From: Microscillaceae bacterium
GTDB lineage: Bacteria > Bacteroidota > Bacteroidia > Cytophagales > Microscillaceae
Reading direction: 5' to 3'
Length of the DNA: 64,000 nt
Assembly (NCBI GenBank): GCA_003483885.1
Contig: DMXI01000586.1
Span: forward strand, 1-64,000
Part shown: positions 46,670 to 55,017 of the stretch, piece by piece
How the letters are laid out: each line of letters starts with the position of its first letter
Numbering within the stretch: the stretch's first letter is position 1
The notes under the pieces: generated by a model
What the model was told of the DNA's origin: nothing
Seen by the model: the letters and a program-made list of their open reading frames with translations, nothing else
Databases searched by the model: none
Made by a program: the position numbers and the translations under genes

Positions 46670-47320
46670 ATGAACACAAACACTTCTAATTACTTTCATC
46701 TAAGCATTGGAGAAAAGCTTCAGGGAGATTACACACCTAAGGCAATTAACCTGGCTTTTGTGTTTCAGGTAAACTGCCCCGGATGTTTTATTTATGGTAT
46801 TCCGATGATCAATAGTTTGTATGAAACATACCAAAAGAACGTAGGCTTTTTGGGCATATCTACCGCATTTGAGGATTTTGACAAAAACACCTCCGTCAAC
46901 ACTCGTCTTTTACTGGAAGAACAACAGCTTATTGGGGAAACCCAAAAATATTTTGCCACACAGGGCATTACTACATATTCACAAAAGGTGCAGTTTCCGG
47001 TGTTTTTTGATGAAATGATTACTCCAGAAGATTTTTTAAATGCAGCCAACTTGGCAATTATCCAGCAAAAGCTACGGGTTTTCGAAACCGTTCAACCAGA
47101 TGAACAAGAAGCAGTGAAACAAAGAATTACAGCTCATTACCAACAATTTTCTCAGATAGCCCACACTTTTCATTTAAACCAATTGCCAGGTACCCCCACG
47201 CTTATTATTTATAATCGCCAACAGGAAATCCTTAAATTGTTGTTTGGTCAACAATCGCTGGCAGTGGTAGCCTCTCAGCTTGATGCCTTGCTTGAAAAAC
47301 AGGTCACACAAAAATTTTAA
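46670..47320 (+). CDS. Thioredoxin-like protein with CPGC motif
   Basis: A 216-residue thioredoxin-fold protein with the redox motif CPGC at C36-C39, the usual AFVFQVNCPGCF context and a cis-Pro region QLPGTPTLII at about 172-181. It is longer than thioredoxin, with a helical insertion at about 75-150. No signal peptide is seen, so it is probably cytoplasmic. The CPGC motif is unusual compared with CGPC. It shares a palindromic operator with the next gene, 52 bp downstream. Confidence 0.78.
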   Translation: MNTNTSNYFHLSIGEKLQGDYTPKAINLAFVFQVNCPGCFIYGIPMINSLYETYQKNVGFLGISTAFEDFDKNTSVNTRLLLEEQQLIGETQKYFATQGITTYSQKVQFPVFFDEMITPEDFLNAANLAIIQQKLRVFETVQPDEQEAVKQRITAHYQQFSQIAHTFHLNQLPGTPTLIIYNRQQEILKLLFGQQSLAVVASQLDALLEKQVTQKF

Positions 47321-47342
47321 TCTATTTTTTTAAATAATAAAG

Positions 47343-47355
47343 TTAGGATTCCTAA
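47343..47355 (+). promoter_or_regulatory. palindromic operator, copy 2
   Basis: TTAGGATTCCTAA is a perfect odd palindrome, again preceded by AAAG. It lies 17 bases before the ATG of the next gene. Confidence 0.6.
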
Positions 47356-47372
47356 TTTAAATAAATACCCTT

Positions 47373-48110
47373 ATGAAAAAGATCGCAAAAAAAGCATTTT
47401 TACACCTATTCACGGTTTGTTTGGTAGCAGTTGGTCACCTGGCTTTTGCTCAAAACAGTGATTATAAAAATGATAATTTCATGATTCGTAAAACCCAGGT
47501 AAAGCACCACGACGAGACTCAATCGATGATTTGGGAGATCAAAGTAAAAGGCAAGGCGGGTGCTACTTTACCCAAACCTGCTGGGCAACTAGATGGAGCT
47601 CCAGTACTGGGGTATGTGTTTCCTACTACGCTCAAGCCCACCGATGTAGGGTTTAATAATACCCAAGGGATTGTAGCCCTGGCACTTACTTCGCATCCCG
47701 ATTTTGACGATACGCCTTTATGGGATGAAAACCAAGATCGCAAATTTGATAATGATGGCATCGTATGGCACCCACATTGGGTAGTACTTACTCAAGACAA
47801 GCGGGTAAAGGGCGGTTTGGCCGTGAAACAATTCAAAAAAGGGGATGCTTCAGTAAAACTTCCTCCTACCAATCCTGGAATGCCTATGTATATGGATAGT
47901 CCTGGTTTTCAAGTGATTACCAAAGGGAGCACCATTCGGGTTGTAGTCCCAGACTATCGTATGAACCATCAAAAAGATTTTAAGTTTGATGCGGTAGCTT
48001 GCTACATGCAAGTAAATACCAGCAAAAAAGATAAACCTATGCTGGGAGTGTATGCGGTTTATAGTGTAGCCAGTGGCAATTTGTCTTTGCCTTATCAGGC
48101 TAAAAAGTAA
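47373..48110 (+). CDS. Secreted protein of unknown function
   Basis: A 245-residue exported protein with a signal peptide at about 1-26 (ending LAFAQ). It holds an acidic, calcium-loop-like string DENQDRKFDNDG at about 110-121 followed by WHPHWVVL, which could bind metal. I do not recognise the family. The operator at 47343-47355 and its match before the previous gene suggest shared control. A terminator follows. Confidence 0.7.
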   Translation: MKKIAKKAFLHLFTVCLVAVGHLAFAQNSDYKNDNFMIRKTQVKHHDETQSMIWEIKVKGKAGATLPKPAGQLDGAPVLGYVFPTTLKPTDVGFNNTQGIVALALTSHPDFDDTPLWDENQDRKFDNDGIVWHPHWVVLTQDKRVKGGLAVKQFKKGDASVKLPPTNPGMPMYMDSPGFQVITKGSTIRVVVPDYRMNHQKDFKFDAVACYMQVNTSKKDKPMLGVYAVYSVASGNLSLPYQAKK

Positions 48111-48145
48111 GCTTTTGAAGTACGGATGAAATATTCATAATCAAG

Positions 48146-48187
48146 AAAACCGCTACTGCCCATACAATTAGGCAATAGCGGTTTTTC
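48146..48187. terminator. terminator between convergent genes
   Basis: AAAACCGCTA pairs with TAGCGGTTTT, with a further TGCC/GGCA helix after one mismatch (48146-48160 with 48171-48185), then T-rich sequence. Confidence 0.85.
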
Positions 48188-48224
48188 TTAATGTTTTGAG
48201 TGTTTTAGGGTAGGGCAACTTTCC

Positions 48225-48941
48225 CTAGAGACTCTTTACATCAATGATTTCAAAGTTTTTGGCATCGAAATAATCATCCAAGCCAAAGTCAGTATTGATG
48301 ATGATCCCTCCCAGGAGAGTCACTTTATCAACTTTGAATTCATTTTTGCATGATACTAAATGTTCATGCACTTTTCTGTCAATGATTTCATACGTTGCTT
48401 CCGTGATTTCTTTTTGAGGATTATCACTATTCAGTATACGATCTCGGTAAGGTAGCAAGCTTTCCTCCAATTTCATTTGCTGATAGTCATCATCGTTTAA
48501 TATTGGCTTATAATCTCCACTCCCTTGGAAGCGACTCAAAGCCAACATCAATGCACCACAAGAATTACCCGCTTGATCTTGACGAGGTCGGTACATTTTT
48601 CCCAACTCGCCATCTAAGGTTACTCCTATGTGGGGACCATAAAATATAAATGCGCTGCCTTCGTCAGGAATATGATGAGCAAAAGCAGTCATCCCAGTTT
48701 GTCCAGCAAAAGGCAATCCTCCCAAACCACCCATAATAAATGGTCCAAACAATACATTAAAGAATGTGGTAGAGGGAATGTTAATGTCGTCTGAACATAC
48801 TGAAGTAGCCATCAATACTTTAGAAACATCAATTTTGTACTCATTTTGCATTTTCCCCATATAATGGATGGATGTGTCTTTGGCATCTGTCGCATTGGGG
48901 TAATGCTTTTTTACGATTTGGTCAAATTTACGTTGTAGCAT
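48225..48941 (-). CDS. LCIB/LCIC-type carbonic anhydrase-like protein
   Basis: A 238-residue cytoplasmic protein that resembles the algal LCIB/LCIC (theta-type) carbonic anhydrase fold. It has ATSVCSDDIN at about 45-54, FNVLFGPFIMGGLGGLPFAG at about 61-80, AFAHHIPDEGS and FYGPHIGV, then GNSCGAL. The likely zinc ligands are C49, H104 and C128, with D51/D52 and R120 as candidate catalytic helpers. Bacterial members are known in only some lineages. No bicarbonate transporter is adjacent. The assignment is by pattern recall and needs a structure check. Confidence 0.65.
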   Translation of the reverse strand: MLQRKFDQIVKKHYPNATDAKDTSIHYMGKMQNEYKIDVSKVLMATSVCSDDINIPSTTFFNVLFGPFIMGGLGGLPFAGQTGMTAFAHHIPDEGSAFIFYGPHIGVTLDGELGKMYRPRQDQAGNSCGALMLALSRFQGSGDYKPILNDDDYQQMKLEESLLPYRDRILNSDNPQKEITEATYEIIDRKVHEHLVSCKNEFKVDKVTLLGGIIINTDFGLDDYFDAKNFEIIDVKSL

Positions 48942-49151
48942 TATATTTCTATATTTCTTTTTGCCAAGATAACACTTCTAAGAATAACTCTAGAAATCTT
49001 AAGTGAAATTATATCAGTAATTCTTTATTTATTGTTTGGCGTCAGATCAAAATAACACCAACAACTCGTTTTACAAAACGATGAATATAGAAAAATAAGG
49101 TTTTTGCCTAGTTCATTTGTTGGTGACGCTGCACTCAAACACCAACAGAGG

Positions 49152-49793
49152 TTAAAATTCTGCATTGTGGGCTTGATCATTTACCTCCCCTACTATCCAA
49201 TAAAGGGCATTTTTTGAATCTAGGATTTTTGATTCCACAATACTAAATCCATTTACTTCAAATAAGCCCCTTAACTGATCATAAGATACGCTTTGAATCG
49301 TGGGTGCAATGCCAATTTTTTGTAGTAAATTCATTAAAACCCTCATAAACAAACTTCGGTTTGAAAGGCAGGGTGTCACGGAAATCACACATCCGTTTTT
49401 ATCTAACAAACCATATAATTTCTTGAGGCTATCAGCTATATCATTTGTAAGGTGAAGGACACTCAATGCTAATATGGCAGAATATTTTTTATTATTTATC
49501 CGTGCTTCGGTAATATCAGCAACCTGAAATGATACATTTCTAAGTTGTTTCTGACTTAGTTTTTGCTGAGCGATTTCAATCATGTTTTTGGAAGTATCAA
49601 TCCCAATTATTGAATCCACTTGATTTGCCAAAGCCAGACTATATTCACCAGTTGCACAACCAAAATCAAGAACATTGTCAGTTTTTTTTAAATATGCTTT
49701 ACAAGCTTCCAAAGTCTTAGAAACCAGCATAGGATTATCAATTAAACCCTGTTCATACTTTTTACTTCTTTTATCCCAAAAGTTATTTTTCAT
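49152..49793 (-). CDS. SAM-dependent methyltransferase
   Basis: A 213-residue class I methyltransferase with motif I DNVLDFGCATGEYSLAL at about 37-53, an acidic end of strand 2 in IIGIDTSKNMIEIAQ, and ILALSVLHL as motif IV. It lies 102 bp downstream of an AraC regulator gene on the same strand. The substrate is unknown. Confidence 0.83.
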   Translation of the reverse strand: MKNNFWDKRSKKYEQGLIDNPMLVSKTLEACKAYLKKTDNVLDFGCATGEYSLALANQVDSIIGIDTSKNMIEIAQQKLSQKQLRNVSFQVADITEARINNKKYSAILALSVLHLTNDIADSLKKLYGLLDKNGCVISVTPCLSNRSLFMRVLMNLLQKIGIAPTIQSVSYDQLRGLFEVNGFSIVESKILDSKNALYWIVGEVNDQAHNAEF

Positions 49794-49895
49794 ATTTCTA
49801 AACTCATTCTCTACACTACAGACCTTTTGTATCTGTATCTATTTGGCAAGCAAGTTCGGCAAAAAAAACGGCGTAAAGTTTTTAGATAAGTTCAA

Positions 49896-50750
49896 TTATT
49901 TGTCTGTGAAGTTCAAACGGTATTCAGAGGGGGATAAATTAAATTTAGTTTTAAATACTTTGGTTAAATGTGACGGAGTAGAGAAGCCAGAATCATAACA
50001 AATTTCGCTAATAGATTTTTCAGAAACTACTAACATCTCAGCAACGTGTTCGAGCTTTCTATTTAATATATAGTTTGCCGGTGTATCATTATAGATTTTT
50101 TTAAATGCTCGTTTAAAACTAGAAAGACTCATATTGGTAAATTCAGCGAAAGATTCCAGTGAAAATGGAGAAAGTATATGAGCTTCAATAATTTCCTTAA
50201 AATTAAAGGTTCTCTCCGAAAACAAGCTTTTCATAATTTGCTTCACCTCAAAAGAGTTTTCGCCCTGCATTAATAAAAAAATCAACTCCTTAAGTTTTAA
50301 AGCAAGGAACTCCTTTTTACAGGCAATATTGTGCTTAAATAAATTTTTAATCCCCTGGACAAAGTGTTCAATCAATAGGGTTGTTTCCATTTGAACAAGA
50401 AACTGTGTTACTGGAGTTTCTAACTCCTTCCAAAAAGGTGGTTTTCCTACTTCATATACTTTTCTGATGATATCAGGATGAAAATGAATAATAATCGCCT
50501 TTAACCGTCCGTTCTTCTGTCTTGAAATTAGTTTTCCAAGGGTTAAACCACACATTGACAAGATCACTTGCCCATTATTAAATGCAATTGTATCCTTATT
50601 GATATTTAACTTGAGATGGTCGTTATTTAGAATATATGCAAAGCAGGCTTCTGAAGGGATAGAAAGCTTTTGGTTAGAGGAAGTATCTACATCTACCTTT
50701 GAAATAAGTGGAAAATCAAAAAACTCTATTGTCTCTAATTTATGCATCAT
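49896..50750 (-). CDS. AraC family regulator (paralog of 43142)
   Basis: A 284-residue soluble AraC regulator with the two-HTH domain at about 185-280 (FAEFTNMSLSSFKRAFKKIYND and ICYDSGFSTPSHLTKVFK). Its N-terminal cupin-like half resembles that of the regulator at 43142. It is followed by the methyltransferase gene, which is a likely target. Confidence 0.87.
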   Translation of the reverse strand: MMHKLETIEFFDFPLISKVDVDTSSNQKLSIPSEACFAYILNNDHLKLNINKDTIAFNNGQVILSMCGLTLGKLISRQKNGRLKAIIIHFHPDIIRKVYEVGKPPFWKELETPVTQFLVQMETTLLIEHFVQGIKNLFKHNIACKKEFLALKLKELIFLLMQGENSFEVKQIMKSLFSERTFNFKEIIEAHILSPFSLESFAEFTNMSLSSFKRAFKKIYNDTPANYILNRKLEHVAEMLVVSEKSISEICYDSGFSTPSHLTKVFKTKFNLSPSEYRLNFTDK

Positions 50751-51044
50751 CAGCGTTGGAGTTCGTTGCAGATAATACTATAATATAGGTTTATTTTAAC
50801 TATTATAAGCATCATTTTACTGATTTTAAAAAGGAGTTCATTCATTATATTTTTAACTTAGCCGCAAGATCAGCAGAGAACAAAACCAAAACACCAAATA
50901 ATATTTTGATTTAACTAACCAATCAAACTTACATAGCGAACTAAACCATACAATATTTTGTTAAATTGCAGCAAAACAGGCTTATAAGCATCTACTATCC
51001 TTGATTGTGGATGCGAATATTCTCGATATTTAAACACTAAATAA

Positions 51045-52001
51045 ATGACACATCATTCAGTTGCTTTACCTGGAAAAACCAACCCCAGTATTACCTCATT
51101 TAATCCCTATAAATTTATTGGGGCTTTGATGGTATTTTTTGGAGCCATTACCCACTCCAGCAAAGCCATTTTTATCAAGTTGGCTTATCAATACTCCATA
51201 GACTCGGTATCTTTAGTGGCCTTACGTATGTTGTTTGCGTTGCCTTTCTTTTTGGTGATTGGCTACATTTCGGGGCATCGGCAAAAAGCTCCTCGCCTAA
51301 CTACTAAAGAAATATTGGCAGTAGGTGCTATGGGTCTCATAAGCTATTACATAGCCGCCTTATTTGATTTTATGGGCTTACAATACATCACGGCTAGTCT
51401 CGAGCGCCTCATCTTGTTTGTATACCCAACTATTGTGGTAATTATCTCGGCGACCATTTACCGAAAAAAAATCACTAAGGCTCAATTAATTGCACTTGGG
51501 TTTACCTATGTAGGCATTATTGTGGTTTTTGCCGGGAACCTTGATATGACCCAACAGAAAAACTTCATATTGGGCGTATTTCTCGTATTTTGTTGTGCGG
51601 TATTTTATGCCATTTACATGATTGGGAGTGAAAAGTTAATTCCAAAAGTAGGCGCCATTCGTTTTACTTGTTATGCAATGACTTTTGCTGCTTTGGGTAT
51701 ACTAACCCATTATTTGGCCAATAATTCAGTGAGTCTGCTACAATACCCCACTCCGGTTTATTCTTTGAGTATAGGCATGGCCATTGTGGCTACTGTCATT
51801 CCTGCATTTTTGATTTCGGCGGGCATTAAGCGTATTGGGGCTAGTGATGCTTCTATAGTGGCCAGTGTAGGGCCAATTTCCACCATTATTTTGGCTTATA
51901 TATTCTTAAACGAAACCCTTTCGGTAGCACAATTGGTAGGTACTGGATTGGTGCTTGGCGGGGTCTTGTTGATTTCTCTTAAGGGCAACAAGAAAGCATA
52001 A
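51045..52001 (+). CDS. EamA/DMT family transporter
   Basis: A 318-residue inner membrane protein with ten membrane helices and two EamA repeats (about 30-165 and 180-310). Drug/metabolite transporters of this family export amino acids, nucleotide sugars or other metabolites; the substrate is unknown. A strong terminator follows. About 290 bp upstream are free of genes. Confidence 0.86.
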   Translation: MTHHSVALPGKTNPSITSFNPYKFIGALMVFFGAITHSSKAIFIKLAYQYSIDSVSLVALRMLFALPFFLVIGYISGHRQKAPRLTTKEILAVGAMGLISYYIAALFDFMGLQYITASLERLILFVYPTIVVIISATIYRKKITKAQLIALGFTYVGIIVVFAGNLDMTQQKNFILGVFLVFCCAVFYAIYMIGSEKLIPKVGAIRFTCYAMTFAALGILTHYLANNSVSLLQYPTPVYSLSIGMAIVATVIPAFLISAGIKRIGASDASIVASVGPISTIILAYIFLNETLSVAQLVGTGLVLGGVLLISLKGNKKA

Positions 52002-52032
52002 TTTTTACCATTTCATTCAATCATATCAAACG

Positions 52033-52062
52033 AAGTTGCTTGAAAGATCAGGCAACTTTTTT
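52033..52062 (+). terminator. terminator after the EamA gene
   Basis: AAGTTGCTTGA at 52033-52043 pairs with TCAGGCAACTT at 52048-52058 (one G-T) over a tetraloop, then a T run. Confidence 0.9.
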
Positions 52063-52215
52063 TGTACAGGAAAAATTTTCAACTTTCAATTCTCCACTTT
52101 TTTCCTCTTCTCCTAGTATTCGGTTTCAAGTTGCGCAACTATCTATCTAACAACGAGCGACCCTGATCGACTTCGCTCTTTTTAAGAATCGCTAAAAACT
52201 AAAACCAACAATCAC

Positions 52216-53358
52216 ATGAACAATTTTCATTGTTTTATGCTATGGTGTTGCTGTATAGTAACCCTGGCAACTACTACCCATGCGCAAGATAACCGACGTA
52301 GTTTGTACACCTCGTTTACGCCACTTGGTTTTACACCTGATGCTCGAGCTGCGGGTTTGGGCAATGCTGGCACTGCTACCGCTCCTACCGCCAATGCCAT
52401 ATTCTGGAATCCGGGCAAGATCGTTTTCAACGAAAATCGCTTTGGAGCGTCTCTAAATTATACTACCTGGGATCGGGAGTTTAGCAGTAATACCAGTCAT
52501 ACCAGCCTGGCTACCTATTATAAGTTGTCTGACAAACAAGCCATTAGCCTGAGTGTTCGTTATTTTGATTATGGCAGGTTCGAATTTTTCTTGCCGCCTA
52601 CCAACGCGCTTAATAGTTTTCGGCTCGCCGATTTGTCGTACAGCTTGGCTTATTCCAGAAAACTGGGCAAAAACTGGGGCTTAGGGATTACCGGAAGACT
52701 GATGCATGCCAGATCTTTCATTAATTCTACCAATATCACGGTCGTTTCTCTTGGGTCTAACAGTACTTCGTTTGCCTTTGATGCAGGTGTTTTTCATCAA
52801 AAATCTCTAAGTATTGCTGGCAAGTCAGCACAATGGAATCTGGGCTTGAGTATTGTCAATTTTGGTCCTAAAACTTCACATACCACCAATAATTTTGACA
52901 ATTTTATTCCGATTACTTTACGAATAGGCTCTGCTTTGAGCACCCAACTTTCTTCTGACAGTAAGCTTACCTGGGCAGTCGATATTAGTAAGTTGATGGT
53001 GCCTACTCCACCTGTCATCAATACTCAAACGGGTATTATAAACGGTCAATTTCCTCATCAGAAACCCTTACTTGGGGGAGCTTTGGGGGCGTTTGGTGAT
53101 GCTCCTGGAGGGTTTTCGGAAGAAATGCAGGAAATTATCTGGGCTACTGGCTTAGAATACCAGTGGAAGAATCGCTTTAGTATAAGAGCCGGGTACCATT
53201 ATGAACATGAAAATAAAGGAAATCAGTCTTATGTCACACTGGGGGCAGGAGCCAGCGCCAAGAATTTTTCACTTGACTTGTCTTATTTGATGAATGTTGA
53301 AAAAAATGAGTTCCAGCCTACCGAAAGGTTGAGAATCTCCTTGGGTTATGGGATTTAG
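52216..53358 (+). CDS. porV: Type IX secretion system outer membrane protein PorV
   Basis: A 380-residue outer membrane beta-barrel of the PorV (LptO) type, which shuttles type IX cargo from the translocon to the surface. The signal peptide (about 1-23) ends near THAQD, and the N-terminal motif PLGFTPDARAAGLGNAGTAT with NAIFWNPGK is diagnostic. The C terminus is beta-rich and ends LRISLGYGI, as barrels do. Two cargo genes with sorting domains are in this window (2313 and 35615). A terminator follows. Confidence 0.92.
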   Translation: MNNFHCFMLWCCCIVTLATTTHAQDNRRSLYTSFTPLGFTPDARAAGLGNAGTATAPTANAIFWNPGKIVFNENRFGASLNYTTWDREFSSNTSHTSLATYYKLSDKQAISLSVRYFDYGRFEFFLPPTNALNSFRLADLSYSLAYSRKLGKNWGLGITGRLMHARSFINSTNITVVSLGSNSTSFAFDAGVFHQKSLSIAGKSAQWNLGLSIVNFGPKTSHTTNNFDNFIPITLRIGSALSTQLSSDSKLTWAVDISKLMVPTPPVINTQTGIINGQFPHQKPLLGGALGAFGDAPGGFSEEMQEIIWATGLEYQWKNRFSIRAGYHYEHENKGNQSYVTLGAGASAKNFSLDLSYLMNVEKNEFQPTERLRISLGYGI

Positions 53359-53374
53359 TAAGCCCTAAAAAGCA

Positions 53375-53410
53375 AAAGCGTTAGTGAGAGCTCCACTAAC
53401 GCTTTCTATT
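53375..53410. terminator. terminator between convergent genes
   Basis: AAAGCGTTAGTG at 53375-53386 pairs perfectly with CACTAACGCTTT at 53394-53405, followed by T-rich sequence. Confidence 0.85.
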
Positions 53411-53434
53411 TATTTTGATAAGATAAATCTTGAT

Positions 53435-54844
53435 TTAACCACCAATTTTAAAACCCATGACCAGGATATCATCCATCTGGCGGTAATTTATTTCGGCTCC
53501 TTCTGGAGTTGCCATCCAGGCATCCAAGCGATCCTCAAGAATCTGTTGTTGCTCATCAAACGGTTTTTGGTGGATCTCGAGCAATAAGTTGCGTAAGTTT
53601 TTAGACATAAACTTACGATTGTTTGGTCCTCCAAATTGATCTGGGTAGCCATCCGAAAACATATAACAATAGGTGGGCTGGTCCACCTTCACCACCTGAC
53701 GGGTAAATAGCCGTTCTTCTTCTTTACTTCGTACCCCTCCAATCGGCATTTTGTCTCCTTTTATCTTGTGAATTTCACCATTTTGTACATAAATCAATGG
53801 ATTTTTAGCCCCAGCAAATTCCAAAATACCTGCCTGGCGATCATACATACAAAACGCCATGTCCATGCCATCCTGGTTACCGGTAGACTCTTGCTTGAGC
53901 GCTTTGCGTATGCCTTTATGCAAACGGTTGAGCACTCTATCAGGCGAAGTAACTTCGTCTATATTCACAATCTGGTTCAGCAAAGCATCGCCTAACATAG
54001 ACATAAAAGCCCCTGGCACCCCGTGCCCGGTACAATCAATGGCCGCGATAAAAATACGTCCTGCGGTTTCAGAAAACCAATAAAAATCGCCACTTACAAT
54101 GTCTCTTGGACGAAACAATACAAACGAATCAGGGAAAGTAGTCTTGATGCGGTCTAATTGGGGCAACATGGCCGACTGAATACGACTCGCCGCATTAATA
54201 CTTCCTAATATTTTAATATTTTGCCCTTCAAGTTCTTTGGATTGCTCTTGAATGGTAAGGGTACGTTCCTCTACCATCTTTTCCAGATTTTGCCGAAAAT
54301 GCTCAATGGCCATAATATCAGCATAAGAGCGTAGTCCAGTAGTAATTGTGGTAAAGAGTCGTTTATCGGTGAGTTCTGTTTTATTTTTATAATCATTGAT
54401 GTCATAATCAGTGATTACACTTTCTTCGGGGGCTTGTCCTGGCTGACCTGTACGCAAAATGATACGCACAAAATGGTTATCCATGGTCTCTCGGATATGC
54501 TTTACTGTTTGTAAACCCGCATCGTTGGTTTCCATTACCACATCCAGTAGCATGAGTGCTACATCTTTGTGTTCCGCCAACATTTGCTGGGCTTCGGCTC
54601 CAGTATAAGCGTCCAAAAACTCTAGCTGTCTTCCTTTATACTCATAATCACTTAACGCAAAACGAGTAACGGTGTGTATCTCCTCCTCATCATCTACAAT
54701 CATTACCTTCCAGGCTCCCTCACTTCCAGAGTCAGAATCATCACCAGTACTGTCTTCCTCTTCGGCAAACAAACTATCACCATCTTCGTCAGCAAACAGA
54801 TTGTCCTCATCATCAGCAAAAAGTAATTCGTCGTTATCGTTCAT
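53435..54844 (-). CDS. Response regulator with SpoIIE-type PP2C phosphatase domain
   Basis: A 469-residue signalling protein (ATG at 54844; a TTG three codons earlier is less likely). An acidic leader holds three copies of an LFA(D/E)(D/E) unit, at about 8-29. A receiver domain follows at about 46-170 with D51/D52 and the phospho-acceptor D101, then a coiled coil and a SpoIIE/RsbU-type PP2C domain (about 235-465; SGDFYWF, DCTGHGVPGAF, MFSDGYPDQFGG). Such proteins dephosphorylate STAS-type antagonists. The histidine kinase upstream at 55018 is the likely partner. Confidence 0.88.
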   Translation of the reverse strand: MNDNDELLFADDEDNLFADEDGDSLFAEEEDSTGDDSDSGSEGAWKVMIVDDEEEIHTVTRFALSDYEYKGRQLEFLDAYTGAEAQQMLAEHKDVALMLLDVVMETNDAGLQTVKHIRETMDNHFVRIILRTGQPGQAPEESVITDYDINDYKNKTELTDKRLFTTITTGLRSYADIMAIEHFRQNLEKMVEERTLTIQEQSKELEGQNIKILGSINAASRIQSAMLPQLDRIKTTFPDSFVLFRPRDIVSGDFYWFSETAGRIFIAAIDCTGHGVPGAFMSMLGDALLNQIVNIDEVTSPDRVLNRLHKGIRKALKQESTGNQDGMDMAFCMYDRQAGILEFAGAKNPLIYVQNGEIHKIKGDKMPIGGVRSKEEERLFTRQVVKVDQPTYCYMFSDGYPDQFGGPNNRKFMSKNLRNLLLEIHQKPFDEQQQILEDRLDAWMATPEGAEINYRQMDDILVMGFKIGG

Positions 54845-55017
54845 TATGATCAAAGTTTTGAAAAATGTTTCTTATTACAATGAGCTGCCTTGATTTCTCA
54901 ATCAGACTTAATCAAACAAAACTAGTAATTTATATGGCTATGTAAAATTTTGGGCAATTTTTATGCTACTTAGTCGTTTGTCGGTCACTTTATCCGCTTT
55001 AAACGCCAAAGCATAGG

